Shown piece after piece: positions 16,850-25,546 of a stretch of 64,000 bases of DNA (position 1 is its first letter; every line of letters starts with the position of its first letter). The DNA is from Claveliimonas sp034178805 (GTDB lineage Bacteria > Bacillota > Clostridia > Lachnospirales > Lachnospiraceae), in contig NZ_JBNPMZ010000004.1 of the NCBI RefSeq assembly GCF_050314255.1, positions 124,001-188,000 of the forward strand, written 5' to 3'. The notes under the pieces were generated by a model, which was not told where the DNA came from, did no database searches, and saw only the letters and a list, made by a program, of their open reading frames with translations. The translations under genes were made by a program, and so were the position numbers.

Positions 16850-17926
16850 TCAGGAATTCACCTTAATCAGAAGATTATTGACATTTAATGCATTCTGATA
16901 CTCCACATCATTTGCCATTTTCATAATCATCCGAATTCTCAGAAGAAACTGCTCATTTTTATAGAATAACTTAACACTTACAATATGCCTCTTACCATCC
17001 GCAAACCCATATTCAACAATATTACCAACCATTTCTTCAACTGAAAGAGATATCACATAGGATGTTCTCTCCTTTGCCTCATGTTCATCACAAAACTTTC
17101 TGGCAAGCTGTGATGCCTCTGTCACCTGAGCACTATTTTCAACAGTCATTTCAAACGAATCTCCAATGTTTCCGAAACCGTTTGAAAAATCCAGCAATGA
17201 TTCCAAAGAGAAAGAAATGTTTTTATTTTTAATAACATTCCATAATATCGGAATAAAAACTGTCACAATTTCTGCTGCCGGAAAAGAGAGCCATACGCCA
17301 GTAATCCCAAGTGCTGTTTTCGAAAATATCTGAGCAAAAAAGACAAGCAGGACCAAGCTTTCCAAAACCAACAACAGATTCGCTTTCCAAAGGCGTCTGG
17401 TAGCATGATAATTTTACGAATTTCATTCCTGTCTTCTTCCCCATATAACACTCCTGTCACCATAAGCACCGCTCTTCCCAGTGCCGCTACCGCCATTGTT
17501 ATCACCTTCCCCAGGCTCTTCCATGGAATACCGCGAAATGAAAATTTCAATACAATATCCTTTTCACGAAAATGCCCGAGCAAGACTAAAAGCGCCGCAT
17601 AATTACTTACAGATGTCGTCATTCCCATTCCAAACATTCCCCAATCGAGAACAAACGCCACCAGACAGTCCCCGCAAATATCTGCAGCCCATATCCAGCA
17701 TTCCGGCGGAAGAATTCGCACCGCTCAACATGTTCACAATTGGAACAGCTCCAAAAAAAGCACTGACAGCAATCACAACAGGATTGATTAATCCATAGGC
17801 AGCCATAGCCTCTGCTCCCAGAACACTCCCGATCACAATACCATCTATCAATGTGCCTAACAGCATCGTAAATGCAGCCGTTAGCATAAATACAAAAGAA
17901 CGCCGAAGCATTCCCGTTTCAAGCAT
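16850..17926 (-). pseudogene. Decayed MATE transporter with C-terminal ATPase-like domain
   Basis: Three overlapping frames read in order give parts of one MATE-type exporter. The first (17603-17926) has RRSFVFMLTAAFTMLLGTLI and INPVVIAVSAFFGAVPIVNM. The second (17263-17721) covers the middle. The third (16850-17374) continues with LGITGVWLSFPAAEIVTVFI and ends in an RsbW-like segment (RTSYVISLSVEEMVGNIVEY), which matches a MATE/anti-sigma-type ATPase fusion seen in related clostridia. At least two frameshifts and a lost middle part (under 360 residues against a usual length above 550) make it non-functional. The end lies near the hairpin repeat copy 2. Confidence 0.75.
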
Positions 17927-18024
17927 ATCTGCTGTTTTCTTTCATAGTACTCCTATTCTGACTATTCTCCACATAAATTCAACACTAATTTATCATTATT
18001 TGCATTATACTTATAAAAGGCAGT

Positions 18025-18951
18025 TTATATCGGCAGGCTATCCCCCACACACAGCGCCCCATACCCCAACTGATTATTGGGCCACTGCTCATATCCCGGC
18101 AATTGTCTTGCCCCTCTCCTTAAGTACGCTTTCACCTTCTCCCCATAAAGATACGGATCATTCCCTCTCACAATCCCCCACTCCATCAGTAGAGCCGCCC
18201 CACCTGTCACAAAAGGCGTGGCAAAGGATGTTCCTGTAACCGGTGCATACCCGCCTCCTGCTGCCACCGTTATCACTCCCACCCCCGGTGCCGCAATATC
18301 CGGCTTTATCAGATTTCCGGACATGGGCTCCGTCCCCTGTCCGGTAGTCCCCCGTCCGGAAAAATCTGCATAGGTAAATGTCCTTGCATCATACGCACCT
18401 ACCGAAATTACTCTGGAGGCTGTAGAAGGAATCGTCAGCGTAGTCCGCGGAACCGGATAACGAAATCCAGTCCCGGCATTCAGCGCATTTTCACTGGGAA
18501 GCCACATCTCATAATTCCCATCTACTACTCTTCCCGCATCCAGAAGAATCTGCCAGATTCCTGTTGTCACATAGCTCTCCCTCGGAATCAGATCAATAAA
18601 TATTTCCTGTCTTACACTATAGGGACTCGGTTCGCCGTAATAAAGGAGAATCTCCGTCTGTCCCAACACAAACCGCTGAGGTCCCAGCACCTCCCGAAAC
18701 GGGCCTGCCTGCGCTCCTGAAGGAGACACCAGAGATATAGCCGCTTCATCCGTATAGGACTTCCATATCTGAATATTGAAAGACGTCTGCCTCTCCTGCA
18801 CTGCCAGTTCTATTGTCTCTCTCTGCCCTTCCCTCAAGACACCTGACGTATGGCCTGCTCCCCTTCCTTCATTTCCTGTTCCCACACAGATACTGATTCT
18901 CCCCAGATTGGATACATCATCCAGATATCTTTCTAAAAGGGAAGTTCCGTC
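18025..18951 (-). CDS. C-terminal half of an interrupted Csp-like S8 subtilase
   Basis: 308 codons that begin at the right junction of the mobile element and carry no start or ribosome site of their own; a stop codon lies just upstream inside the element. The sequence runs DGTSLLERYLDDVSNLG, then ICVGTGNEGRGAG, then the catalytic Ser in TGTSFATPFVTGG near the end. It also contains the long insertion typical of clostridial Csp/'S8 family peptidase' proteins. Alone it lacks the Asp and His of the triad, so it cannot be active. Joined in frame to 24021-24800 it gives a 568-residue protease. Confidence 0.85.
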   Translation of the reverse strand, partial: DGTSLLERYLDDVSNLGRISICVGTGNEGRGAGHTSGVLREGQRETIELAVQERQTSFNIQIWKSYTDEAAISLVSPSGAQAGPFREVLGPQRFVLGQTEILLYYGEPSPYSVRQEIFIDLIPRESYVTTGIWQILLDAGRVVDGNYEMWLPSENALNAGTGFRYPVPRTTLTIPSTASRVISVGAYDARTFTYADFSGRGTTGQGTEPMSGNLIKPDIAAPGVGVITVAAGGGYAPVTGTSFATPFVTGGAALLMEWGIVRGNDPYLYGEKVKAYLRRGARQLPGYEQWPNNQLGYGALCVGDSLPI

Positions 18952-18954
18952 ATG
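18950..18954. other. Right junction (attR) of the serine-recombinase element
   Basis: Minus strand CATGA where subtilase sequence (reading D-G-T-S) gives way to element DNA. The same CATGA occurs at 24019-24023 in the same codon phase. Confidence 0.75.
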
Positions 18955-18977
18955 TGTTCCTTATAATTAAGGGGATT

Positions 18978-20210
18978 TTATTTAAAAACAATTTCAACAT
19001 TTCTGCCACTGTAAACTGTGATTTTTTCAATCTTTTCGATTACCATTTCTCTCGTCACTTCCGAAATCGTCTCAGATTTGCCCTCCTTTTCCATCTCCGT
19101 TTTCACAATGGAGTCCAAAGTTTCTTTTTTCATAAAATGTGACCGGCAGAAAGCATTCCCTTTCTTATGATATGTACTGCATTCATAACCGTCTCTGCCG
19201 GTAACTCTTTGAAGATTGTATCCGCAGTCTCCACAGACAAGAATCCCTGCATAAGGATTTACTTTTTTTACCTCACCTCCAAATCCCGGTGTCCGGGTTC
19301 TCTTTTTCCCGATTTCCTGCGCCTGTTCAAAGATATCTTTACTGATAATCGGCTCATGCATTCCTTCCACAATATATTGCTGTTCTTCCGGAATATAGCG
19401 GTACTTTTCCATTTTGTAGGAAAGTTTCTCCGACTTATGCTGCACCATAGCTCCCGTATAGACCCTGTTTTTTAAAATCACATGGATTGTAGGATATGCC
19501 CAGCCTTCTGCACCTGGCTTCTGCTTTGCATTTGCATATTTCAGTCCCTGTACTTTCCGCTTGTATTCCGAGGGAGTAAGTACTCCTTCCTCATTCAGCA
19601 TTCTGGCTATTCCTCCTTTGGAGTAGCCGGCCAGATACATGGAATAAATCCTCCGGACCACCCTGGCAGCTTCTTCATCCACCAGAAACCGATGCTTATC
19701 ATCCGGATTTTTCATGTAACCATACGGGGCAAATCCCGACATAAATTGTCCCCGTTTTTTCTGTACGGTAAGTGCACCTTTGATTTTCCGGGAAATATCC
19801 CGGCTATACATGTCATTAAATAACGTCTTAAACTGAGCCAGTTCCTCATTCTGATGGGAAACAGAATCCACACCATCCAGGATAGCAATATACCGGATTT
19901 TCAATGCTGGAAATACCCGTTCCATATAGTTACTTGTTTCGATATGTTCGCGTCCCAACCTGGAGATATCTTTCGTAATAATCCCCTGAATACGCCCTTT
20001 GTAAATATCTTCCATCATTCTTTGAAACTCCGGTCTGTTTGAAAAATAAAGCCCAGAATAGCCATCATCTATGTAAATATCAGCAAGTTCCATATCATCC
20101 GATTTTTCTATATACTCCCGGATCAGCTTCAGCTGATTCTCAATACTTTCACTGATTTTATTTTCGCCATCATCCTTTGATACACGGCAATACGCTGCCA
20201 TCTGATACAT
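18978..20210 (-). CDS. Large-serine-type site-specific recombinase
   Basis: Cuts and rejoins DNA at att sites through a 5'-phosphoserine. In 410 residues: resolvase catalytic domain 1-140 (nucleophile Ser in YCRVSKDDG near residue 10, DISRLGRE near 80), recombinase domain 150-270 (YGYMKNPDDKHRFLVDEEAA, then the NRVYTGAMVQHKSEK strand), and zinc ribbon 310-355 (CGDCGYNL and a later C/H pair). It is at the short end of the family and the coiled coil after the ribbon looks reduced. It is the only mobility gene of the element and is expected to catalyse its insertion and, perhaps with a directionality factor, its excision. Confidence 0.93.
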   Translation of the reverse strand: MYQMAAYCRVSKDDGENKISESIENQLKLIREYIEKSDDMELADIYIDDGYSGLYFSNRPEFQRMMEDIYKGRIQGIITKDISRLGREHIETSNYMERVFPALKIRYIAILDGVDSVSHQNEELAQFKTLFNDMYSRDISRKIKGALTVQKKRGQFMSGFAPYGYMKNPDDKHRFLVDEEAARVVRRIYSMYLAGYSKGGIARMLNEEGVLTPSEYKRKVQGLKYANAKQKPGAEGWAYPTIHVILKNRVYTGAMVQHKSEKLSYKMEKYRYIPEEQQYIVEGMHEPIISKDIFEQAQEIGKKRTRTPGFGGEVKKVNPYAGILVCGDCGYNLQRVTGRDGYECSTYHKKGNAFCRSHFMKKETLDSIVKTEMEKEGKSETISEVTREMVIEKIEKITVYSGRNVEIVFK

Positions 20211-20365
20211 ATGACACCCTTACTTTCATCAAACGTCTATAAAATCTATGCTTTCAGGATTGTACAATTTGAATTGTTTTCTCTTTGAAATTTTTCCTCC
20301 CACATGCGATGCTCATACTGGCAAAAAATTTATATATATGTTAAACTATATATGCATGACAAAAC

Positions 20366-20402
20366 GGGACAGCAAAGGACATTTTCCTGTCCCACAGGGA
20401 GG
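20366..20402 (+). promoter_or_regulatory. Leader hairpin before the proline iminopeptidase gene
   Basis: GGGACAG (20366-20372) pairs with CTGTCCC (20387-20393), ending three bases before the ribosome site GGGAGG (20397-20402). The downstream arm shares TTTTCCTGTCCCA with the terminator at the other end of this gene pair. It could affect translation or early termination. Confidence 0.45.
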
Positions 20403-20409
20403 TTATAAA

Positions 20410-21300
20410 ATGGCAAAAATTACCGAAGGCTATATGCCTTACCTTGGTCACGAAACCTACTACAGAATTGTAGGTGAGAATAAGAACAATGGAAAAGCTC
20501 CTTTGATTCTTCTTCACGGCGGCCCGGGCTCTACACACAACTATTTTGAGGTATTGGACTGCATTGCTGATATGGATGACAGACAGCTTATCATGTATGA
20601 TCAGATTGGCTGTGGAAATTCCTATCTGGACGGATGTCCTGAAATGTGGACCAAAAAAACATGGATGGAGGAACTGGAAGCTCTCCGCGAACACCTTGGA
20701 TTGAAAGAGTGTCATATCCTTGGGCAGTCCTGGGGTGGAATGATGTGCATCATTTACGCCTGCGATTACAAGCATGAGGGTGTAAAATCATTTATTCTTT
20801 CCAGCACACTCTCACATAATAAGATCTGGACGGATGAACATCACCGCCGGATGAAATATTTAACAAAGGAAACACAGGAAGCGATTGCGGAAGCTGAGCG
20901 TACCGGTAACTATTCCGGAGAAGCTTACGACAAAGCCGTTGCTGAATTCATGGATCGATTCTGTAATGGAGCTCCCGATGAGAACTCTCCTGAATGTCTT
21001 ACCAGACCAAAACGTGCCGGTTCCGAATCATATGTATACGGATGGGGCAATAACGAATTTACTCCTAACGGTTCTCTTAAGGACTATGATTATGCGGAAG
21101 AAATCAAAAGCATTGACACTCCCTGCATGATTTTTAACGGTGCAGAAGACCTTTGTTCACCGGTTGTGGCAAAATATATGTACGATAATATTCCGAATGC
21201 AGAATGGCATTTATTTGCCCACTCAAGACATATGTGTTTTGTTGAGGAGACAGAGGAATATATTGAAGAGCTGATTAAATGGCTCAATAAAAATGATTAA
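20410..21300 (+). CDS. pip: Proline iminopeptidase, S33 alpha/beta hydrolase
   Basis: Removes N-terminal proline from peptides in the cytoplasm. Features of the 296 residues: oxyanion HGGPGS near 36, nucleophile elbow GQSWGG near 103 (Ser), Asp of GAEDLCSP near 236 and His of HSRHMCF near 264. This order is that of the Pip/tricorn-F1 type. The ATG follows GGGAGGTTATAAA. A longer frame upstream (from 20248) has no ribosome site and covers the leader hairpin. The M24 peptidase begins 21 bases downstream, so the two form a unit. Confidence 0.9.
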   Translation: MAKITEGYMPYLGHETYYRIVGENKNNGKAPLILLHGGPGSTHNYFEVLDCIADMDDRQLIMYDQIGCGNSYLDGCPEMWTKKTWMEELEALREHLGLKECHILGQSWGGMMCIIYACDYKHEGVKSFILSSTLSHNKIWTDEHHRRMKYLTKETQEAIAEAERTGNYSGEAYDKAVAEFMDRFCNGAPDENSPECLTRPKRAGSESYVYGWGNNEFTPNGSLKDYDYAEEIKSIDTPCMIFNGAEDLCSPVVAKYMYDNIPNAEWHLFAHSRHMCFVEETEEYIEELIKWLNKND

Positions 21301-21321
21301 CAAATCAGGAGGATTTAAAAA

Positions 21322-22410
21322 ATGGATCAAGGAAAATTATCAAGAATCGTTGCAGCAATGAATGAACAGGACATGCCACAGATGATTATATCTGACCCTG
21401 TTTCTATATTCTATTTAACAGGAGCATGGATTTTCCCGGGAGAGAGACTTCTTGCCCTTTACATCAATGTAAATGGTGACAACCATATGATGATCAACAA
21501 GCTCTTCCCACAGAAAAAGGATCTGGGCGTTGAAATTACATATTATGATGATATCGAAGACGGTGTTGAGATTATGAGCCAGTTTATTGACAAAACTCAG
21601 CCTATCGGTATCGACAAAACATGGCCTGCAAAATTCTTACTTCGTCTTCAGGAATTAGGCGCAGGCAGCAAATTTGTAAACGGCTCCATTATTGTAGATA
21701 CAGTTCGTCAGATTAAAGATGAGAAGGAAATCGAACTTCTTCGTATTTCCTCCAAGATCAATGATGATGTAATGGCTGATCTTGTAAAATATGTAAACCA
21801 GGGTCTTACAGAAAAAGAACTGAATGCAAAAGCAAGAGAAATCTACGCTGCTCATGGATGTGAAGGTGTTTCCTTCGACCCGATCACTGCTTATGCAGGA
21901 GGTGCAGCTGACCCACATCATGTAACAGATGATTCCAAAGGAAAACGCGGAGATTGTGTATTATTAGATATCGGTGGATTCAAAGACAATTATGCTTCTG
22001 ATATGACAAGAACCTTCTTCCTCGGAGAAGTTTCTGACCGTGCAAGAGAGGTATATGAGATTGTACGTGAAGCTGAAGCTCGTGGTATTGCCGCTGCAAA
22101 ACCGGGAAATAAAATGAAAGATGTCGACCTTGCCTGCAGAGATTACATCACAGAGAAAGGCTTTGGAGAATATTTCACTCACAGAACCGGACACTCCTGT
22201 GGATTGGAAGACCATGAATGGGGCGATGTTTCTTCTGTAAATGAAGCAATCATCAAGCCGGGACAGTGCTTCTCCATCGAACCTGGTATTTACCTTCCGG
22301 AAGAAAATATTGGTGTTCGTATTGAAGACCTTGTTATCATCACAGAAGATGGATGTGAAGTATTAAACAAATATCCAAAAGATCTGATTATTCTTCCATT
22401 CGAAGATTAA
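21322..22410 (+). CDS. M24-family Xaa-Pro peptidase
   Basis: Metallopeptidase expected to split Xaa-Pro bonds in small peptides. The N-terminal 120 residues are a creatinase-like domain; the C-terminal pita-bread fold has all five metal ligands: Asp of LLDIGG near 216, Asp of SDMTRT near 228, His of RTGHSCGLEDHE near 293, Glu of SIEPGIY near 322 and Glu of RIEDLV near 336. The 362-residue length is usual for PepQ/PepP-like enzymes. With the iminopeptidase and peptide transporter it makes a proline-peptide scavenging set. It ends before a bidirectional terminator. Confidence 0.93.
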   Translation: MDQGKLSRIVAAMNEQDMPQMIISDPVSIFYLTGAWIFPGERLLALYINVNGDNHMMINKLFPQKKDLGVEITYYDDIEDGVEIMSQFIDKTQPIGIDKTWPAKFLLRLQELGAGSKFVNGSIIVDTVRQIKDEKEIELLRISSKINDDVMADLVKYVNQGLTEKELNAKAREIYAAHGCEGVSFDPITAYAGGAADPHHVTDDSKGKRGDCVLLDIGGFKDNYASDMTRTFFLGEVSDRAREVYEIVREAEARGIAAAKPGNKMKDVDLACRDYITEKGFGEYFTHRTGHSCGLEDHEWGDVSSVNEAIIKPGQCFSIEPGIYLPEENIGVRIEDLVIITEDGCEVLNKYPKDLIILPFED

Positions 22411-22427
22411 AAACAACTATAATTGAT

Positions 22428-22462
22428 GTAACAGAGAAATCCTTTCGGAACTTCTCTGTTAC
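22428..22462. repeat. Inverted repeat downstream of the M24 gene
   Basis: Perfect 11-base arms GTAACAGAGAA and TTCTCTGTTAC around 13 bases, directly followed by the terminator at 22463-22499. It may stabilise transcript ends. Confidence 0.6.
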
Positions 22463-22499
22463 AAAAAAAGGACAGGAAATTTTTTCCTGTCCCATTTTT
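22463..22499. terminator. Bidirectional terminator between the convergent peptidase and transporter genes
   Basis: GGACAGGAAA (22470-22479) and TTTCCTGTCC (22483-22492) with seven A on the left and a T-run on the right, so both strands have a hairpin followed by U. Confidence 0.85.
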
Positions 22500-22514
22500 A
22501 TTATTTCGTTTCTT

Positions 22515-23876
22515 TTACTCTTCTTCTGCCCATGCGTCAAGTTTTCCACTGAGCATCCAGAGAACAACACCAAATACAACTACAACGCCTCCGAGGAGTC
22601 CGTATGCAAAGTTGAAATCCTGTGTTTTTGTCCAGTTATAAACACTAGGATAAATCTTCTGTGAGAAGAATACAGCGATCGGCCAGAAACCAAGGAGCAA
22701 TCCAAGTACTTTTGCCGGCGCAAGTTTGCTGATGAATGAGTTTCCAAGTGGTGAGAATACCATCTCTCCAACTGACATCAACAGACAAACAAGTCCAAGC
22801 CAAAGAACAGAACACTGTCCTTCTCCGGCAACGATGTTAGCAACTACCATTACCAGGTAGGATACTCCAAGAAGTCCACAGCCAAGTGCTGTCTTCTTGT
22901 ACATGCTAAGGTCTCCCTTCGGTCTTGCTGCAAGCTTAGCCCATACAACAGCAAGTATCGGACCAAGTGCCATACATGCAAATGCGTTAACTGAGTCAAA
23001 CCATGATGTCGGAATCAGGAAGTTACCGATCATCCAGTTTGCTTTATTCAGGAAGGAATCTCCGTCACCGTATCCGAAGTAGTAGTATGCCGGCATGTAA
23101 GCCATGTACCACAGCATCCAGAATACAACTGAGAATAATGTTACAAGGATGATAGCTGCAATTTTCTTTTTGTCTCCTGTAGTAAGAGGTGCATTCTCTC
23201 CCTTTTTGTCATCGGCGTGAGCAAATTCTCTCTGGTCTTTCTTAAATGGAACCTTACCAGTCTCCCCAAGTGCTTTTCCACCAACAAAGATGAACCAGAA
23301 AGCATCAAAAAGAAGGAACAATCCACAGATCAGGAATACGGTATTAAAGCTTGTCTTAATTCCGAAAAGTCCTGTTGTTGCAAGAATTGCGATAAATGTT
23401 GTTCCAATGAATGAACCAATGTTAACGAATGAATACTGGATTGAGAATGCAGAATCCAATTCGTCCTGGCTGTGGAATAACAAACCGTTAATTCCTGAAA
23501 GATTTCCCTTGAAGAAACCTGTACCGACAGCTACAAGCACGATCATAACCCAAACCATGCTAAGTGATGTTGCTCTCCATGCAACGAGATAACCAGCTCC
23601 CATAAGAATCATTCCTAATGCCACACAGATTCTTGGGCTGATGAAATGGTCTGCAATGTATCCGCCGATCAATGGTGTGATGTAAGTCCATGCAACGAAT
23701 GATGCTGATACTGCAGCTCCTTCTGCGTCTGAAAGTCCAAGACCTCCAGCCATAGCTTCTGTAGCGATCCACATAGCTAATAAGTATTTTACTGTATAGA
23801 ATGCACATCTTTCAAATGTGAATCCAAGAGCACATACATAAAAGCCAAATGGTCTGCCTTTTTTTGCGTTTCCCAT
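22515..23876 (-). CDS. POT/PTR family proton-coupled di/tripeptide transporter
   Basis: Imports di- and tripeptides with protons across the cytoplasmic membrane. The 453 residues form 12-14 hydrophobic segments. The proton-coupling motif of the family appears as FERCAFYTVKY near 20-30, and the PTR2 signature as SIQYSFVNIGSFIG near 145. The end is charged (GKLDAWAEEE). Length is slightly short for DtpT but within range. It supplies the two peptidases encoded convergently in the same mobile element. Codon use looks adapted, as in a well-expressed gene. Confidence 0.93.
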   Translation of the reverse strand: MGNAKKGRPFGFYVCALGFTFERCAFYTVKYLLAMWIATEAMAGGLGLSDAEGAAVSASFVAWTYITPLIGGYIADHFISPRICVALGMILMGAGYLVAWRATSLSMVWVMIVLVAVGTGFFKGNLSGINGLLFHSQDELDSAFSIQYSFVNIGSFIGTTFIAILATTGLFGIKTSFNTVFLICGLFLLFDAFWFIFVGGKALGETGKVPFKKDQREFAHADDKKGENAPLTTGDKKKIAAIILVTLFSVVFWMLWYMAYMPAYYYFGYGDGDSFLNKANWMIGNFLIPTSWFDSVNAFACMALGPILAVVWAKLAARPKGDLSMYKKTALGCGLLGVSYLVMVVANIVAGEGQCSVLWLGLVCLLMSVGEMVFSPLGNSFISKLAPAKVLGLLLGFWPIAVFFSQKIYPSVYNWTKTQDFNFAYGLLGGVVVVFGVVLWMLSGKLDAWAEEE

Positions 23877-23981
23877 TATAGTACCCTCCTATATTTTTTT
23901 GAAAACATACATATATACAATACCAAAAGTCGACAAATTTTGCAAGAAAAGTATTAAAAAAATTATTTAATTCTTATGATT

Positions 23982-24800
23982 TTATAAAATTTCCATAAAC
24001 TCCCATCTGAAATATGGCTCATGAGAACCATAGGTATTGCCAAAGCTCAGATTTATTACCATAGGCATCTGATACTCCAGAGATCTTCTCACAGCAAAAT
24101 CCACCCCCTGCATCAGCTCCGTTGTTCTTGGGAATCCATCCTGCCTGGGACTTCCAAGCTTTATAATGATCAACTCACTCTCCGGTGCAACACCTGGTCT
24201 TTCTCCACTTCCCGCCGCAATCCCGGCCACAGCGGTTCCATGTCCCGACACATCCATTTCTGGCACAAGCGCTCTTCTCTCTGTCTCTGTAGAAGCCTCC
24301 AGCGCCTGATTAATTTCATCCCGGGTATACTCCTTCCCCGTAGTCTGATCCCACAGAGTACGGATCCTGGTAGTCCCATCTGCCTTTCTGAAATCTGCAA
24401 GTGTATAGTCAATCCCTGAATCCACCACGGCAATCAGCACTCCCTGTCCGAACAGCGAAAAACGGGCATCCTGTACCTCATTGATACAGGATACCCGTTT
24501 CCCGGTCTCCACCTGAAAAAATAATCTTTTGGGCTTCTCAATGTATTCTACCTGCGGAAGCGCAGCCAGTCTGTCTATCTGAGATTCCCGAATGGTGATA
24601 ATCGCATATTCATTTAAAAGTTCATCCACGCGGGTTGCGATTTCCCGAACAGCCTCCAGGCTGCCGGAATATTTAATAATCAGATCCCACTCCCGCTCAA
24701 TAGGATTATATCCCACTTCCAACTCCAGTGATTTTTCTCTCTCTTCTTCTGTCGCATCCAGCGCAAGATTCAACAGATTTTCCGCCTTCTGACTTGCCAT
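23982..24800 (-). CDS. N-terminal half of an interrupted Csp-like S8 subtilase
   Basis: 260 native codons followed by 12 codons supplied by the element before a stop. The start has GGAGGAAAC just upstream. A propeptide-like region covers 1-95, then the Asp motif VLIAVVDSGIDY near 120, the His motif VSGHGTAVAGIAAG near 185, and NLSFGNTYGSH at the break point. Clostridial Csp proteases share this layout and act in spore germination in C. perfringens and C. difficile; many Lachnospiraceae also hold related S8 peptidases of unknown role. The Ser is on the other half (18025-18951), so this fragment is inactive unless the element leaves. It lies 55 bases downstream of rubrerythrin. Confidence 0.87.
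   Translation of the reverse strand: MASQKAENLLNLALDATEEEREKSLELEVGYNPIEREWDLIIKYSGSLEAVREIATRVDELLNEYAIITIRESQIDRLAALPQVEYIEKPKRLFFQVETGKRVSCINEVQDARFSLFGQGVLIAVVDSGIDYTLADFRKADGTTRIRTLWDQTTGKEYTRDEINQALEASTETERRALVPEMDVSGHGTAVAGIAAGSGERPGVAPESELIIIKLGSPRQDGFPRTTELMQGVDFAVRRSLEYQMPMVINLSFGNTYGSHEPYFRWEFMEIL
24019..24023. other. Left junction (attL) of the serine-recombinase element
   Basis: Minus strand CATGA: codons TCT CAT GA belong to the protease; the following G-CCA-TAT belongs to the element. Pairs with 18950-18954. Confidence 0.75.
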
Positions 24801-24855
24801 AGTTTCCTCCGATTAATCCTCTCCCTGATATCCTATGAAAGCCGGCCCATCCTCA

Positions 24856-25491
24856 TTACTGTTTATAACAGGCCTTTCTCCCGTCCGTAATTTCAGAACA
24901 GGTATACGGCGCCATACAAAGCGGAATGAAATATCCCTTATCGTGTCGGCAAAGCGGACAGACATCCGGGACTTTCTTACCGGTGTAAATATATCCGCAG
25001 TTGAGGCACATCCACATTCCTGTTGCCTCACTCTCGAAGTATTTTCCACTTTTTATCAGTTCCAGTATTTTCCCAAAACGCTTTGCATGCGTAAATTCCA
25101 CCTCCGCTGTACGATAAAAAGCAGAGGCAATCTTCATAAATCCCTCCTCTTTTGCAGTGTCACCAAACGCCTGATAGACATCCTCATATTCCTCCATCTC
25201 ATTGTGGACTGCCGCCTGCAGAAGATCCACAAGAGTATCGCTTTTATCCACCGGATATCCGCCACAAATATCAATGGTAGTTCCCTGCGCCTCCCCAAGT
25301 AATTCATAGAAACGCTGAGCATGCGCCCGCTCCTGGTCGGCCGTAAACAGAAAAACATTTCGGACTGCCTGCATTTTAAGCTCATCCGCTTTTTCCGCCG
25401 CCATTGTATACCTGTTTCTCGCCTGGCTTTCTCCTGCAAATGCTTTCATCAGATTTTCCTTCGTTTTACTCTCCATAAAATGAATCGCCAT
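24856..25491 (-). CDS. Rubrerythrin
   Basis: Reduces hydrogen peroxide in anaerobes using a di-iron site and a rubredoxin iron. The ferritin-like part has the expected Glu/His pairs (AGESQARNRYTMAAEKA near 20, DQERAHAQRF near 52, HNEMEEYEDVYQAF near 95, EVEFTHAKRF near 131). The rubredoxin-like end has CLNCGY and CPLC near 160-176. After KGYFIP there is an unusual tail of about 20 residues with three more Cys (LCMAPYTCSEITDGRKACY); other frames do not restore a standard end. It may be co-transcribed with the protease fragment downstream. Confidence 0.93.
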   Translation of the reverse strand: MAIHFMESKTKENLMKAFAGESQARNRYTMAAEKADELKMQAVRNVFLFTADQERAHAQRFYELLGEAQGTTIDICGGYPVDKSDTLVDLLQAAVHNEMEEYEDVYQAFGDTAKEEGFMKIASAFYRTAEVEFTHAKRFGKILELIKSGKYFESEATGMWMCLNCGYIYTGKKVPDVCPLCRHDKGYFIPLCMAPYTCSEITDGRKACYKQ

Positions 25492-25546
25492 GACACACCC
25501 TCCTTACTTTTCCAATAATAGTATGTGACATGGCGATAAAAATATA

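Larger units (their letters stand above)
18955..24018. mobile_element. 5.07 kb serine-recombinase element interrupting an S8 subtilase gene
   Basis: The element lies between two halves of one protease gene. Both junctions carry CATGA in the same reading phase, and there are no terminal inverted repeats, as expected for a serine integrase. The recombinase gene ends 24 bases from the right junction, the usual position next to an att site. Cargo: a proline iminopeptidase and an M24 Xaa-Pro peptidase on the plus strand, and a POT peptide transporter on the minus strand. No conjugation, replication or phage genes are present, so it cannot move between cells unaided. The rebuilt attB, GTTC-TCATGA-CG-GAAC, has short symmetric flanks. 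Confidence 0.85.

Noticed and set aside
20248..20409. N-terminal extension of the proline iminopeptidase
   Set aside because: No ribosome site at 20248, no family similarity before MAKITEGY, and the region carries the leader hairpin; GGGAGG supports 20410.
18955..24018. Prophage or conjugative element
   Set aside because: No structural, replication, relaxase or coupling genes; only a recombinase and metabolic cargo.
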